NCBI GenBank assembly: GCA_964586865.1
Contig: CAZPJM010000035.1
Location: 1-27,586 of the forward strand
Reading direction: 5' to 3'
Source of the DNA: REDI01 sp964586865
GTDB lineage: Bacteria > Myxococcota_A > UBA796 > GCA-2862545
Length of the DNA: 27,586 bases
Position numbers and translations under genes: made by a program. The stretch's first letter is position 1. Each line of letters starts with the position of its first letter. The notes beneath the pieces were generated by a model. It searched no databases. It saw only the letters and a list, made by a program, of their open reading frames with translations, and had not been told where the DNA came from. Positions 16,629 to 24,995 of the stretch are shown here, one piece after another.

Positions 16629-17129
16629 GTGCGGCGACTCCTCGCCCTCGTCCTGCTCGCCGGCTGCGGCGAGCCTGCGCCAGCCGACACCGACCCCGCT
16701 CCCACCTCGGGCTGCGTGGCCGGCGGGACGCCGGTGGTCGAGGTGGGCAAGGGCGAGCGGCGCTTCGAGGCGGAGGACGACGACGGGGGCCGCAGCATCC
16801 TGATCCACGGCATGCAGGGCGGCTTCCACTCCTTCGTGAGCATCCGCTCGCGCGGCCTCGACACCGCCGGCCCGTGGGACCTGCGCATCGAGGGCTTCCT
16901 CGGTGACGAATCCCTCGCGCAGGCTGTCCTCTCCCGCGAGCCCGACTGCAACGCCGAGGTCGACCGCGGCGAGAGCATCGGCACCTGGCTCGTGTGGTGG
17001 TCCACGCCCGAGGTGCTCCACGGCGAAGAGGTCACCATCGCCGTGGAGGTCGAGGACGCCACCGGAACGGTGGTCTCCGCCACAGGCCAGCAGGTCTTGT
17101 GGGACCAGTTCCAGTGGGACGAGGACTGA
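16629..17129 (+). CDS. putative lipoprotein, beta-sandwich-like
   Basis: A 166-residue exported lipoprotein (LLALVLLAGC, acylated Cys13) with a short Pro/Asp linker. A single compact domain follows, rich in beta strands: RRFEAEDDD, RSILIHGMQGGFHSFVSIRSRG, WDLRIEGFLG and VTIAVEVEDATGTVVSA. The pattern suggests an Ig-like or C2-like sandwich, but no family was recognised. Two cysteines (CVAGG and PDCNAE) could form a disulfide. The GTG start at 16629 has GGAGG five bases upstream. It is monocistronic between a divergent gene and a convergent gene. Confidence 0.75.
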   Translation: MRRLLALVLLAGCGEPAPADTDPAPTSGCVAGGTPVVEVGKGERRFEAEDDDGGRSILIHGMQGGFHSFVSIRSRGLDTAGPWDLRIEGFLGDESLAQAVLSREPDCNAEVDRGESIGTWLVWWSTPEVLHGEEVTIAVEVEDATGTVVSATGQQVLWDQFQWDED

Positions 17130-17150
17130 CGCGCGGGGCACGACCCCGGA

Positions 17151-18869
17151 TCAGGGGACCCGGATGGTGAGGAGCTGGTCGGGCTCCACATCCTCGAGCA
17201 CCACATCCTCGCCGTAGGGCCAGCGCAGGGTCACGCGGTGGAGCGGGCCCATGTGATCGCCGAGCCCGAAGTGGGCCTCGATGGGACCCCCCGTCAGGTA
17301 GTTGGGGTTGGCGTGGATCTCGCGCCGGACCGGGACCACGTCGGGGGTGGCCTGGACGATGACGGTGCTGCCCACGCCATGGGTGTTGGGCCCGTCGCTC
17401 CGGACCTGGACCACGAGCCAGCTCCGGCCGTCGGCGAGGCCGTCGTTCTCGTACAGCACCGGGGTGTCGCCGTAGCGGGTGATGAGCAGGTCGAGATCGC
17501 CGTCCCGCCCCAGGTCGAACGGGGTGAAGCCGCGCCCCTGGCCCGTCTCGACGATGCCCAGCTCGGCCGCCATCTCGGTGAAGACCGGCCCGTCGGGCGT
17601 GTCCTCGCGCAGCCACAGGGCGGTGGGGTCGTCGATGAAGGGCTCCACCAGATAGCGCGCCCCCTCCCCCAGGATGTGGCCATTGGTCCACCCGATGTCC
17701 AGATCGCCATCGTTGTCGACGTCGAAAGCGTCGATCCCCCATGCCCACCGGCCGTTGCGCAGCCCCCAGTCCTCGCTCACGTCCACGAAGGTGCCGTCTC
17801 CCTGGTTCAGGTAGATCCGGTTGCCCGACTGGCCCCACAGGCTGGTGCCCAGCTCGGGCCGGTCGTCCCAGATCGACGTGACGATCCAGTCCAGATCGCC
17901 GTCGTCATCCAGATCCACCAGCTCGCCCCCCATCCCGTTCTCCACGTCCTCCACGCCGGCGTCGCGGAGGTGGGCGAAGGTGCCGTCGCCGCGGTTGATG
18001 AGCAGGTGATTGGTGAGGAAGTCGCTCGTGACCGCCGCATCGGGCCAGCCATCGCCGTCCACGTCGCCGAAGAGCGGCGTGAAGGTCCACAGGGGCCGGG
18101 CGATGATGATGTCGACCTCGTCGGTGACGTCGACGAAGTGGCCCGTCCCGTCGTTCTCGAAGAACCGGCTCGTGGTGGGGGGCGTGTCGCCCCCGGTCAG
18201 ATCCCACGAGCCCTGGTAGAGGTCCAGGTCGCCGTCCAGGTCGGGATCGCCGTACGAGGCGGTCCAGTTCATGGGGCAGCGGGTCCAGGCCGGGGGCACG
18301 GCCGCCAGCCCGCGGGCCGCGGTCTCGTCGGTGAAGTGGCCGCGCCCGTCGTTGATGAGCAGCGAGACGAAGCCGCCCTGGTTCATGGGCACGGTCAGGT
18401 CCAGATCGCCGTCCCCGTCCACGTCGGCCAGGGTGCCGCCCACGGGCCAGGAGCCCTCGGGCAGGGCGATCCGGTCCGAGGCATCGGTGAAGCCACCCTG
18501 GCCATCGCCCAGGTAGAGCCGGGAGGTGCCGTCGTAGACCGCGAGGAAGATGTCGTGGTGGCCGTCGCCGTCCACATCGCCCACCGCCCCGCCGCCGCCG
18601 TGGACCTCGGTGGCGAAGCAGGTGGCCGGCAGGTTCTCCCAGTCGGCGTACTGGCTGTGCACCAGCCCGGCCTGGGCCGAGATGTCCTTCATGAGCCCCG
18701 TGGGCCCGGTGTCGGTGTCCGTGTCGGTGTCGGTGTCGGTGTCCGTGTCGGTGTCGGTGTCCGCGTCGGTGTCGGTGTCCGTGTCCACGTCGCCCGGCTC
18801 GTCCCAGGTATCGACCAGCGAGGGGCCGGCGCAGGCGACCAGGAACAGCAGCGGGGCGGGGAAGCGCAT
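17151..18869 (-). CDS. FG-GAP/VCBS-repeat lipoprotein with ASPIC/UnbV C-terminus (CRTAC1-like)
   Basis: A 572-residue surface lipoprotein. The signal ends LLFLVAC. An Asp-Thr repeat of about 28 residues then acts as an extended spacer. The rest is a beta-propeller of FG-GAP/VCBS blades, each with a calcium-binding DxDxDGxxD-type loop (GDVDGDGHHDI, ADVDGDGDLDL, DPDLDGDLDL, GDVDGDGWPDA, VDLDDDGDLDW, FDVDNDGDLDI, LGRDGDLDLL). The final 80 residues match the ASPIC/UnbV domain found with such propellers (GSTVIVQA, GLGDHMGPLHRVTLRWP). Proteins of this type are typically surface-bound and calcium-stabilised; ligand unknown. The ATG at 18869 is preceded by GGAGGG, so it is preferred over an in-frame TTG at 18902. 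Confidence 0.92.
   Translation of the reverse strand: MRFPAPLLFLVACAGPSLVDTWDEPGDVDTDTDTDADTDTDTDTDTDTDTDTDTGPTGLMKDISAQAGLVHSQYADWENLPATCFATEVHGGGGAVGDVDGDGHHDIFLAVYDGTSRLYLGDGQGGFTDASDRIALPEGSWPVGGTLADVDGDGDLDLTVPMNQGGFVSLLINDGRGHFTDETAARGLAAVPPAWTRCPMNWTASYGDPDLDGDLDLYQGSWDLTGGDTPPTTSRFFENDGTGHFVDVTDEVDIIIARPLWTFTPLFGDVDGDGWPDAAVTSDFLTNHLLINRGDGTFAHLRDAGVEDVENGMGGELVDLDDDGDLDWIVTSIWDDRPELGTSLWGQSGNRIYLNQGDGTFVDVSEDWGLRNGRWAWGIDAFDVDNDGDLDIGWTNGHILGEGARYLVEPFIDDPTALWLREDTPDGPVFTEMAAELGIVETGQGRGFTPFDLGRDGDLDLLITRYGDTPVLYENDGLADGRSWLVVQVRSDGPNTHGVGSTVIVQATPDVVPVRREIHANPNYLTGGPIEAHFGLGDHMGPLHRVTLRWPYGEDVVLEDVEPDQLLTIRVP
18709..18786. repeat. GTGTCG/GTGTCC hexamer microsatellite
   Basis: A 78-bp run of near-identical hexamers (GTGTCG and GTGTCC with one GCGTCG) encodes, on the minus strand, the Asp-Thr spacer of the FG-GAP lipoprotein. 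Hexamer steps keep the frame, so length can vary by slippage without inactivating the gene. Confidence 0.9.
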
Positions 18870-19009
18870 GGGGCCCTCCGAGCGCCGCAGGGTAGCTGTC
18901 AACGCGGTGTCATGGCAACCGGGCGGGCACTCCCCGACAGTGGGGGATCCGCCTTCCGTGAGCGTATCCTGGACCCACCGTCCCCCGGCACGCCTGCCCT
19001 GGAGGCCCC

Positions 19010-20182
19010 GTGCGCCCGACCCTGGCCCTCGCCACCCTCACCCTGGGGCTCGCCTGCGCCGGCCTCGGAGCGCCTGCGGCGACCGGAGGGGGATCCACCG
19101 CCAGCACCGCCGCCGGCGAGACCGTGGAGCTGGAGACCCGGACCCTCACCGACCCTGGCATGGGCGGTGCACCCGCCATGACGGTCCTGGTGCCCCTCGG
19201 CTGGACCCTCGAGGGGGGCCTGCAGCGCCCCGCGGTCCAGGCCTACCGCAACCCGGTGCTGATCGACGTGACCATCGAGGCCCCCGACGGCCGGGGCGTC
19301 CACATCCACCCGACGGCGAGCTTCGAGTGGCGCCCGACCCCCCAGCCGGTGGCGCCCTTCTCGATCACCCCGGGCGGCAACTTCTACATGCCCGTGCCCC
19401 GGACCATCGGGACGTGGCTCGTCGAACAGGCCCGGGCGCGGCCCGCGGAGGGCGTCACGGACGTGGCGCTCGTGCACGAGGAGGACGTCCCGGCGTGGAC
19501 CGCCCGCCTCCGGGAGCTCATCGCCCCGATGGCGGCGCAGATCGGCCGGTCCAACGCCATGGGCGCCGGGCTGGGCGTCCATCAGGCGCTCGACATCCAC
19601 GGGACGGCGGTGACCCTGCGCTACCGCGAGGATGGCGCGCCTCGTGAGGAGACCGCGCTGATCGCGTGGCAGAGGGCCCAGGTGACCACCCAGGGTCGGG
19701 TCACCAGCGCGTACTGGGGCATCCTGGGCATGGTCTCGCTGAAGGGTCCCCCCGGCTCGGGCTACCTCGATGACCCCGTGCTCCACGCGGTGCTCGCCTC
19801 GGCCCGGCCCGTGCCCGCGTGGCAGCAGCGCATGGACGCCTACTGGCAGCAGATCGCCCGGACCCACCACCAGGGCTCCATGGACCGGCTCCAGGCCAAC
19901 GCCGAGGCCCACCAGCGCCGGATGCGCACCCTGTCCGAGGCCTCCGAGCTGTCCATGCAGGGCTTCCGGTCCAACTCCGCCGCCAGCGACCGCGGACAGG
20001 CGGCGGCGGTCGATGCGATCCACGAGCGCACCCCCTACGCCACGCCGTCCGGCGGCACCGTCGAGCTGCCCAGCTACTACGAGCACGTCTACACGGACGG
20101 CCAGGGCCGGTACCTGCTCCACAACAACGCGCTCCACGACCCGAACGTCGACCCGGCACTCGAGGAGCCCCGGGTGACCTGA
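19010..20182 (+). CDS. putative lipoprotein of unknown function
   Basis: A 390-residue exported protein. The signal (ALATLTLGLAC, acylated Cys about 16) is followed by a Gly/Ala/Ser linker. The N-terminal part (about 40-270) looks like a beta-rich domain of the kind used for quantitative surface-response proteins (VLVPLGWTLEGGL, PVLIDVTIEAPDGRGVHIHP, ALDIHGTAVTLRYRED). A long helical segment (about 270-345) contains QQRMDAYWQQIARTHHQGSMDRLQANAEAHQRRM and shows coiled-coil character. The C-terminal 45 residues are Tyr/His-rich (SYYEHVYTDGQGRYLLHNN). No known family was identified with confidence. The GTG at 19010 has GGAGG four bases upstream. It diverges from the FG-GAP lipoprotein and ends 51 bp before the ArsR gene. 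Confidence 0.78.
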   Translation: MRPTLALATLTLGLACAGLGAPAATGGGSTASTAAGETVELETRTLTDPGMGGAPAMTVLVPLGWTLEGGLQRPAVQAYRNPVLIDVTIEAPDGRGVHIHPTASFEWRPTPQPVAPFSITPGGNFYMPVPRTIGTWLVEQARARPAEGVTDVALVHEEDVPAWTARLRELIAPMAAQIGRSNAMGAGLGVHQALDIHGTAVTLRYREDGAPREETALIAWQRAQVTTQGRVTSAYWGILGMVSLKGPPGSGYLDDPVLHAVLASARPVPAWQQRMDAYWQQIARTHHQGSMDRLQANAEAHQRRMRTLSEASELSMQGFRSNSAASDRGQAAAVDAIHERTPYATPSGGTVELPSYYEHVYTDGQGRYLLHNNALHDPNVDPALEEPRVT

Positions 20183-20212
20183 ATCCTCCTGGACGAGCGC
20201 CGTCGGCTCCAT

Positions 20213-20234
20213 TACTTCATCAATCGTTCAAGTA
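20213..20234 (+). promoter_or_regulatory. candidate SmtB/ArsR operator
   Basis: An imperfect inverted repeat, TACTT (20213-20217) and AAGTA (20230-20234), with a TTCA-containing interior resembles the 12-2-12-type operators of zinc-sensing ArsR repressors. It sits in an AT-rich island and reaches the first possible start codon of the arsR-type gene, as expected for autoregulation. Confidence 0.5.
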
Positions 20235-20584
20235 TGGAAGCCGCCGTGACCGAGCCCCTCCCCGCCTGCGATTCCCATGCCCCTCACACCCACCCCGTGC
20301 ATCGCTCGGACGCGGTGATGGATCGCGCGGCGGTGCTCGGGGCCGCCCTCGGCGACCCGGCCCGCCTGCGGCTGCTCGAGCTCCTGCTCGACGGGCGCCA
20401 CTGCGTCAGCGAGCTGGCCGAGGAATCGTCCTCGGCGCTGTCCACCGTGTCCCAGCGCCTCAAGGTCCTGACGGCCGCCCGCCTCGTGCATCGCCGCCGC
20501 GAGGGCCGCCACATCTACTACACGCTCGCCGACGATCACGTCCGCGAGCTCCTGCACGCCCTGTTCGACCACGCATCCGAGTGA
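20234..20584 (+). CDS. SmtB/ZiaR-like zinc-responsive ArsR repressor
   Basis: A 116-residue winged-helix repressor. The recognition helix lies in SSSALSTVSQRLKVL and the beta-wing in RRREGRHIYYTL. The alpha5 metal site D100-x-H102-x10-H113-x2-E116 reproduces exactly the zinc-binding pattern of SmtB/CzrA-type sensors. A Cys/His-rich N-terminal arm (C12, H15, H18, H20, H23) plus C57 and E60 in helix 3 could build the second, alpha3N-type site seen in SmtB/ZiaR. Zinc (or Co/Cd) binding should release DNA and derepress this operon. ATG 20234 lacks a ribosome-binding site; GTG 20246 has GGAAG five bases upstream and is a good alternative that keeps all ligands. The His-rich gene starts 8 bp after the stop. 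Confidence 0.92.
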   Translation: MEAAVTEPLPACDSHAPHTHPVHRSDAVMDRAAVLGAALGDPARLRLLELLLDGRHCVSELAEESSSALSTVSQRLKVLTAARLVHRRREGRHIYYTLADDHVRELLHALFDHASE

Positions 20585-20591
20585 GGTGGCC

Positions 20592-20945
20592 ATGAGCCAG
20601 TCCTGCGACATCCACCGCGACCACCCGCACACCCACGGCCCCGACTGTGGCCACATCGCCATCGAGCACGACGGTCACGTCGACTACCTGCACGACGGCC
20701 ACCTCCATCACCCCCACGGCGACCACGTCGACGAGCACACGCTCCCCGTGACCGCCGCCAACCCGGACGCCTGCACCCCGAGCCACGACTGCGGGGGCCA
20801 CGACGCCGACCACGTGCACGGTCCCGGCTGCGGCCACCCGGCGGTGCCCCATGGCGACCACGTCGACTACCTGGTGGACGGCCACCTCCACCACCCCCAC
20901 GGAGACCACTGCGACCATCATGGCCCGGTGACCGTGGTGTCGTGA
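20592..20945 (+). CDS. His-rich duplicated metal-binding protein (putative zinc buffer)
   Basis: A 117-residue soluble protein with 28 histidines and six cysteines and no signal peptide or membrane segment. It consists of two 37-residue repeats, residues 13-49 and 74-110, joined by a short Pro/Thr linker. Each has the order HxHGPxCGH, then HxDHVDYL or HDGHVDYL, then DGHLHHPHGDH. Such composition implies binding of several Zn, Ni or Co ions. The ATG at 20592 has GAGG five bases upstream, and the gene follows the ArsR-type repressor by 8 bp. The natural inference is a cytosolic metal-sequestration protein that is induced when the repressor binds zinc. It lacks helicase, GTPase or chaperone domains. 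No transporter is adjacent, which is unusual for such operons. Confidence 0.85.
   Translation: MSQSCDIHRDHPHTHGPDCGHIAIEHDGHVDYLHDGHLHHPHGDHVDEHTLPVTAANPDACTPSHDCGGHDADHVHGPGCGHPAVPHGDHVDYLVDGHLHHPHGDHCDHHGPVTVVS
20628..20921 (+). repeat. two diverged copies of a 111-bp coding repeat
   Basis: Copy A is 20628-20738 and copy B is 20811-20921, separated by 72 bp. They encode the two HxHGPxCGH...GHLHHPHGDH units of the His-rich protein. The near-identical core HVDYL-x-DGHLHHPHGDH shows internal duplication. Confidence 0.85.
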
Positions 20946-20970
20946 GGGGGGGCACGGCCCCGGGCCTCAC
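20942..20970. terminator. possible hairpin joining two convergent stop codons
   Basis: GTGAGG (20942-20947) pairs with CCTCAC (20965-20970) and encloses a GGGG/CCCC inner stem. The arms contain the stop codons of the His-rich gene and of the convergent SNF2 helicase gene. No T-tract is seen. Position suggests shared termination. Confidence 0.35.
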
Positions 20971-23900
20971 CCCCCTTCCCGCAGCAGGCCCAGCAGCTCC
21001 TCCGTCGACAGGCGCTTCGCGGTGTCCGTCCCCGAGAGGATCTGATCCGCCAGGTCCCGCTTGCTCCTGTGCAGCTCGACGATCCGCTCTTCGACGGTGC
21101 CCTCGGCGATCAGCCGATACACGGTCACCGGCCGCTGCTGGCCGTAGCGGTGGGCGCGATCGGACGCCTGGTCCTCGACGGCGGGGTTCCACCACGGGTC
21201 CATGTGCAGGACATAGTCGGCCGCGGTCAGGTTCAGCCCCGTCCCGCCCGCCTTCAGGCTCACGAGGAAGAAGCTCGCGTCGCCACGCTGAAAGGCGTCC
21301 ACCCGCTCGCTGCGCTGTCGGGCAGGCGTGCTGCCGTCCAGGTACAGGTAGCGGTGCCCCGCGTCGTCGAGCACCCGACGCAGCACCGCCAGGTGCCGGA
21401 CGAACTGCGAGAACACGAGCGTGCGGTGTCCGGCCTCGACGAAGTCCCGGGAGAGTCGCCGAAACGCTCGGGTCTTCGCGCTCTCTCCCTGGTAGCCCGG
21501 CACGACCAGCTCGGGTGAGCACGCCAGCTGGCGCAGACGGCTCAGGCGCCCGAGCACGTCGATGGCCCCGGCCTCCGCATCCTCGAGGGCGGCGAGGGCC
21601 GCCGTGCGCTCGGCCTCGTACAGGACCCGCTCCTCCTCGCCGAGGGTGATCAGCAGGTTCTTGTCGGTGCGGGGAGGCAGGTCCTGGAGCACCGCAGCCT
21701 TGGTCCGACGCAGCAGGAAGGGCTGCACGAGCGCCTTCAGGCCGCGCTGGACCGCCCGGTCGCCCTCCTCGATGGGGCGCGTGAACCGCGCGTCGAAGCG
21801 CTTTCTGGACCCGAGCAGGCCGGGGTTGACCACGTTGAGCTGGGCGTGCAGCTCCCCGAGGTGGTTCTCGATGGGGGTGCCGGTCAAGGCCAGCCGCATC
21901 CGGGCCTGCAGGCGGAGCGCCGCCTGGTGCCGCTGGGTGCTGTCGTTCTTGAGCGCCTGGGACTCGTCGAACACCACCGTGGACCAGGTGGTGTCGACCA
22001 GGGACGCGATCCGGTGGATGAGGAGGCCATAGGTGCAGACCACCAGGTCGCCGGGCCCGAGCGTCTCCGGAAGCCCGTCGAGATCGCGCATGCGCCAGAC
22101 CATCAGGTCGGGGGCGAAGCGGGTGGTCTCGGACAACCAGTTGCCGACGACGGAGGTGGGCGCGACGACGAGTGCCGGACCCTCCCCACGACGCCGCAGC
22201 AAGAGGGCCAGCGCCGTGACCGTCTTGCCGAGCCCCATGTCGTCCGCGAGGATGCCGCCCGCGCCCATGGCGGCGAGGCTGCAGAGCCAGCGGTAGGCAT
22301 CGAGCTGGTAGGGGCGGAGCTCGGCCTTGAGGCCCGGGGGCACGTCCTCGGGGCGGGAGGGGGTGCGCTGCCCGCGCAGCCGGCTGTGGGTGTCCGGGTC
22401 GGCGGTGGCGGCCTCGGCGTCCAGGAGTCCCACCAAGGCGGAGGTCGCGAGCGGGTGGACGCGGATGCGGTCGCCGCGGATGTCGCCGGCCCGGGCCAGC
22501 AGGTCGAGCTGATCGCGGATGCGCTCGGTGAGCTCGAGGTAGGCGCCGCCCTCCAACGCCAGGAAGCGCCGGCGGGAGCGGAGGAGCTGCCGGGCCAGCT
22601 CGGCGAGCGAGACCTGGTCGCCGTCCTCGGTCTGGAGCGAGCCGGATGCCTCGAACCAGTCCGCCGCCGAGGACACCGTGACGCGCGCGCCCTTGGCCGG
22701 TCGGGTGATCCGGAGCGCCCCTCCCTCGGGCCACAGGAGCGGGACCTCCCGGGCAGAGGCCTCGGCGAGCAGATCCAGCGCGAGGTCGAGCTCGAGCAAG
22801 ACCGGCTCGTCCGGCTCGGCATCCGCCAGACCCGGCAGCTCCCGGGCGAGCGCGAGCCAGGTGCGCTCGAGGGAAAGATCCCGACGCACACGCGCTCCCT
22901 GCCCGTTCACCACCGCGAGCAGCAGGGCGGAGCCGCGTCCAGGCACCGCACGCGGCCCGTCCGGACCGGCCGGCAAGACGCCGAGCTCGACCAGGAGGGC
23001 GTTCCCTCGTGGGGTGAGGAAGAGGTGCACCCGCGCGTCGCCCTCCTGGACCGCAGCCGTCGCATGGGCTCGCGGAAAGACGTGCTCGGCCTTCTCGAGC
23101 AGGGCATCGAGCTGGCCCGCCGCACGCTCCGGGAAGACGAGGCCCTGGCCGATCACCTCGATGGCTGCCTTCTGGGCGTCCTGTACGAGCACGACCTCCC
23201 AGTCCTTGCCCACACGCTCCACCGAGACGCCGGACGGCCCCACGGGAGGCGAGACGCGGACCAGCCGCCCGCCGTCGTGCTCCACCACCTCCAAGGTCGG
23301 GGAGCGCCCGATGACCCGCAACGGCTCCCCGTGGCGGTCGAACACCGCCGGGTGCCCCACGAGCCCACGCCACGTCGCCGCCGGCCTCCAGGACTCCTCG
23401 GTGCGGGTGTATCCGCGGTAGCCGCGGTGATGGCGCAGGCGGAGGCCACGGGCGACCGCCCGATCCGCGGGCGTCCAGGGCAGCGAGGAATCGCCGCCCG
23501 CGTGAAGGCGGTCCGCCGCCACCTTCCGCCCCTTGGACCATCCCTTGGAGGTGCGCTTCTGGACGCGCGCCTCCAGGTACAGCTTCGGCGGATCCGCCAC
23601 GTACAACGTCCACGCCAGGCGCGCCTCGGCGCGGTCGGCTTCCGGCGCGGGCGTCGCCTTCAGCGCCTTCGACAAGGCATCGAGCGCATCCTTCCAGGCG
23701 GCTCGCGTCTCCCGCAGCCGGGCGATCCGGCCGTCTTCCCCGGCCGCGAGCTCGTCGGCGAACAGGGAGAGGCCGCGAACCCGGAGGCCGAAGATGACCC
23801 GGTCCCGGTCGGGGTCGTCCTGACCGCGCCAGGCCAGCACCAGCCGGGGGAAGAACCGACCGATCGGGTGCTCGACGGCCTTCGGAACGTGCTTGGGGTC

Positions 23901-24848
23901 GGCGAGGCACCGGAGCGCATCCCAGCCGCCGAGCGCCATGTCCGGACCCATCCAGCCGCGCTGCTGCGCCCGGTCGATCAGCTTGAGAGCCTGCTTCACC
24001 CTGGACTTCTTGTTGCTCAACAAGTAGGCGAGCGGCAGGAGCAGCGCCGCCTCGGTAATGGGCACGATGTCCGGCCCGTACATCTGACGTGCTTCCGCGA
24101 GCCAGGGCGCGTAGCGCTTGCAGGACCCGTCCACGTCGCCTTCGAGCAGGGCGAGCGCGCCGAGCAGGTCACCGGCATCGCGGTCTTGGAGCTGGGTCCC
24201 GGCGCGTTCCCTGGCCAGCGCCACGTCGCCACGCAGGAACGCCACCCGGGCGGCGGCGAGGCGCGCGCGGCCCGTTGCACGGAAGGCCGGGTTCTCCGCG
24301 ACGAGGCGTTCGATGTCGTCGAGAACCGGTACGGCGCGGTGAACGGCGAGGTGCAGCCCATGCTCCACACACAGCACCTGACCCAGCGGTGTCATGGCGC
24401 CGACCAGCGTGTCCCGGAACGGGTAGAGCACGAACGCCTCCACGTCGTCGAAGGCGCGTGCTTGGAACTTGGGGATCAGACGGACAACCCGCTCATCGTC
24501 CCGACCCAGCAGGGCGCGGAGCATCTCTCGTCGGGCGACGTGAATGGGCGACGACGCGAATCGGTCGTCCGAGTACGGCTCGACCTCGGCGACGGCGTCG
24601 AGCACGGCCTTCATCCGGCCCGAGCGTGCCAGCTCATCCACGAGGTCGGGGGCCTCCACCGTGTATCGGCGCCCGTCGTGGCGCAGGTCCGGCATGTCGT
24701 CGAGAAGGGCGCGGGCGGCGGCGGCGGTGGGCTTCTTGCCGGCGATCCGGACGCCGCCTTTCCGCAGCAGGTGGTGCAGCTGGGTCTGGGTCAGCCCCGC
24801 TGGCGAGAGGGCGAGGGCCTCGATGACGGTCTCTTCGGGCGTGGGCAT
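20967..24848 (-). CDS. SNF2-family ATP-dependent DNA helicase/translocase
   Basis: From ATG 24848 the protein is 1293 residues. The C-terminal 450 residues form a complete SNF2 motor: motif I DDMGLGKTVTAL, motif Ia VVAPTSVVGNW, motif II DESQ (a DEAH-box variant), motif III LTGTPIENH, motif IV TLVFSQF, motif V SLKAGGTGLNLTAA and motif VI DQASDRAHRYGQ. Upstream is a SNF2-associated region (about 600-800, with ADWFEASGSL and RRRFLALEGGAYLEL), and before that a long alpha-helical N-terminal part of about 550 residues with no recognised domain. It should translocate on double-stranded DNA and remodel protein-DNA complexes. No methyltransferase, nuclease or other defence partner adjoins it. An ATG at 24947 is an alternative start. 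Neither start has a strong ribosome-binding site. Confidence 0.92.
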   Translation of the reverse strand: MPTPEETVIEALALSPAGLTQTQLHHLLRKGGVRIAGKKPTAAAARALLDDMPDLRHDGRRYTVEAPDLVDELARSGRMKAVLDAVAEVEPYSDDRFASSPIHVARREMLRALLGRDDERVVRLIPKFQARAFDDVEAFVLYPFRDTLVGAMTPLGQVLCVEHGLHLAVHRAVPVLDDIERLVAENPAFRATGRARLAAARVAFLRGDVALARERAGTQLQDRDAGDLLGALALLEGDVDGSCKRYAPWLAEARQMYGPDIVPITEAALLLPLAYLLSNKKSRVKQALKLIDRAQQRGWMGPDMALGGWDALRCLADPKHVPKAVEHPIGRFFPRLVLAWRGQDDPDRDRVIFGLRVRGLSLFADELAAGEDGRIARLRETRAAWKDALDALSKALKATPAPEADRAEARLAWTLYVADPPKLYLEARVQKRTSKGWSKGRKVAADRLHAGGDSSLPWTPADRAVARGLRLRHHRGYRGYTRTEESWRPAATWRGLVGHPAVFDRHGEPLRVIGRSPTLEVVEHDGGRLVRVSPPVGPSGVSVERVGKDWEVVLVQDAQKAAIEVIGQGLVFPERAAGQLDALLEKAEHVFPRAHATAAVQEGDARVHLFLTPRGNALLVELGVLPAGPDGPRAVPGRGSALLLAVVNGQGARVRRDLSLERTWLALARELPGLADAEPDEPVLLELDLALDLLAEASAREVPLLWPEGGALRITRPAKGARVTVSSAADWFEASGSLQTEDGDQVSLAELARQLLRSRRRFLALEGGAYLELTERIRDQLDLLARAGDIRGDRIRVHPLATSALVGLLDAEAATADPDTHSRLRGQRTPSRPEDVPPGLKAELRPYQLDAYRWLCSLAAMGAGGILADDMGLGKTVTALALLLRRRGEGPALVVAPTSVVGNWLSETTRFAPDLMVWRMRDLDGLPETLGPGDLVVCTYGLLIHRIASLVDTTWSTVVFDESQALKNDSTQRHQAALRLQARMRLALTGTPIENHLGELHAQLNVVNPGLLGSRKRFDARFTRPIEEGDRAVQRGLKALVQPFLLRRTKAAVLQDLPPRTDKNLLITLGEEERVLYEAERTAALAALEDAEAGAIDVLGRLSRLRQLACSPELVVPGYQGESAKTRAFRRLSRDFVEAGHRTLVFSQFVRHLAVLRRVLDDAGHRYLYLDGSTPARQRSERVDAFQRGDASFFLVSLKAGGTGLNLTAADYVLHMDPWWNPAVEDQASDRAHRYGQQRPVTVYRLIAEGTVEERIVELHRSKRDLADQILSGTDTAKRLSTEELLGLLREGG

Positions 24849-24995
24849 GGCCGGGCTCGTGGCGTGAGGAGGCCGCCCCTTAGCCGATCCTGACGGCCGC
24901 TGGGCAGCCCGACGAGCTCGACCCGACCCGGCGCGGCTCGCCACCATGCCCGATGACGGTCACGACCCGCGGGACGGTGTGGATGGCCTCAGCGC

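Noticed and set aside
18709..18786. CRISPR-like or minisatellite array
   Set aside because: Units are hexamers with no spacers and lie inside a coding frame.
20536..23910. 1124-codon minus-strand frame overlapping the SNF2 gene
   Set aside because: Arg/Gly/Pro-rich shadow in another frame; it also runs through the intact His-rich protein gene on the other strand.
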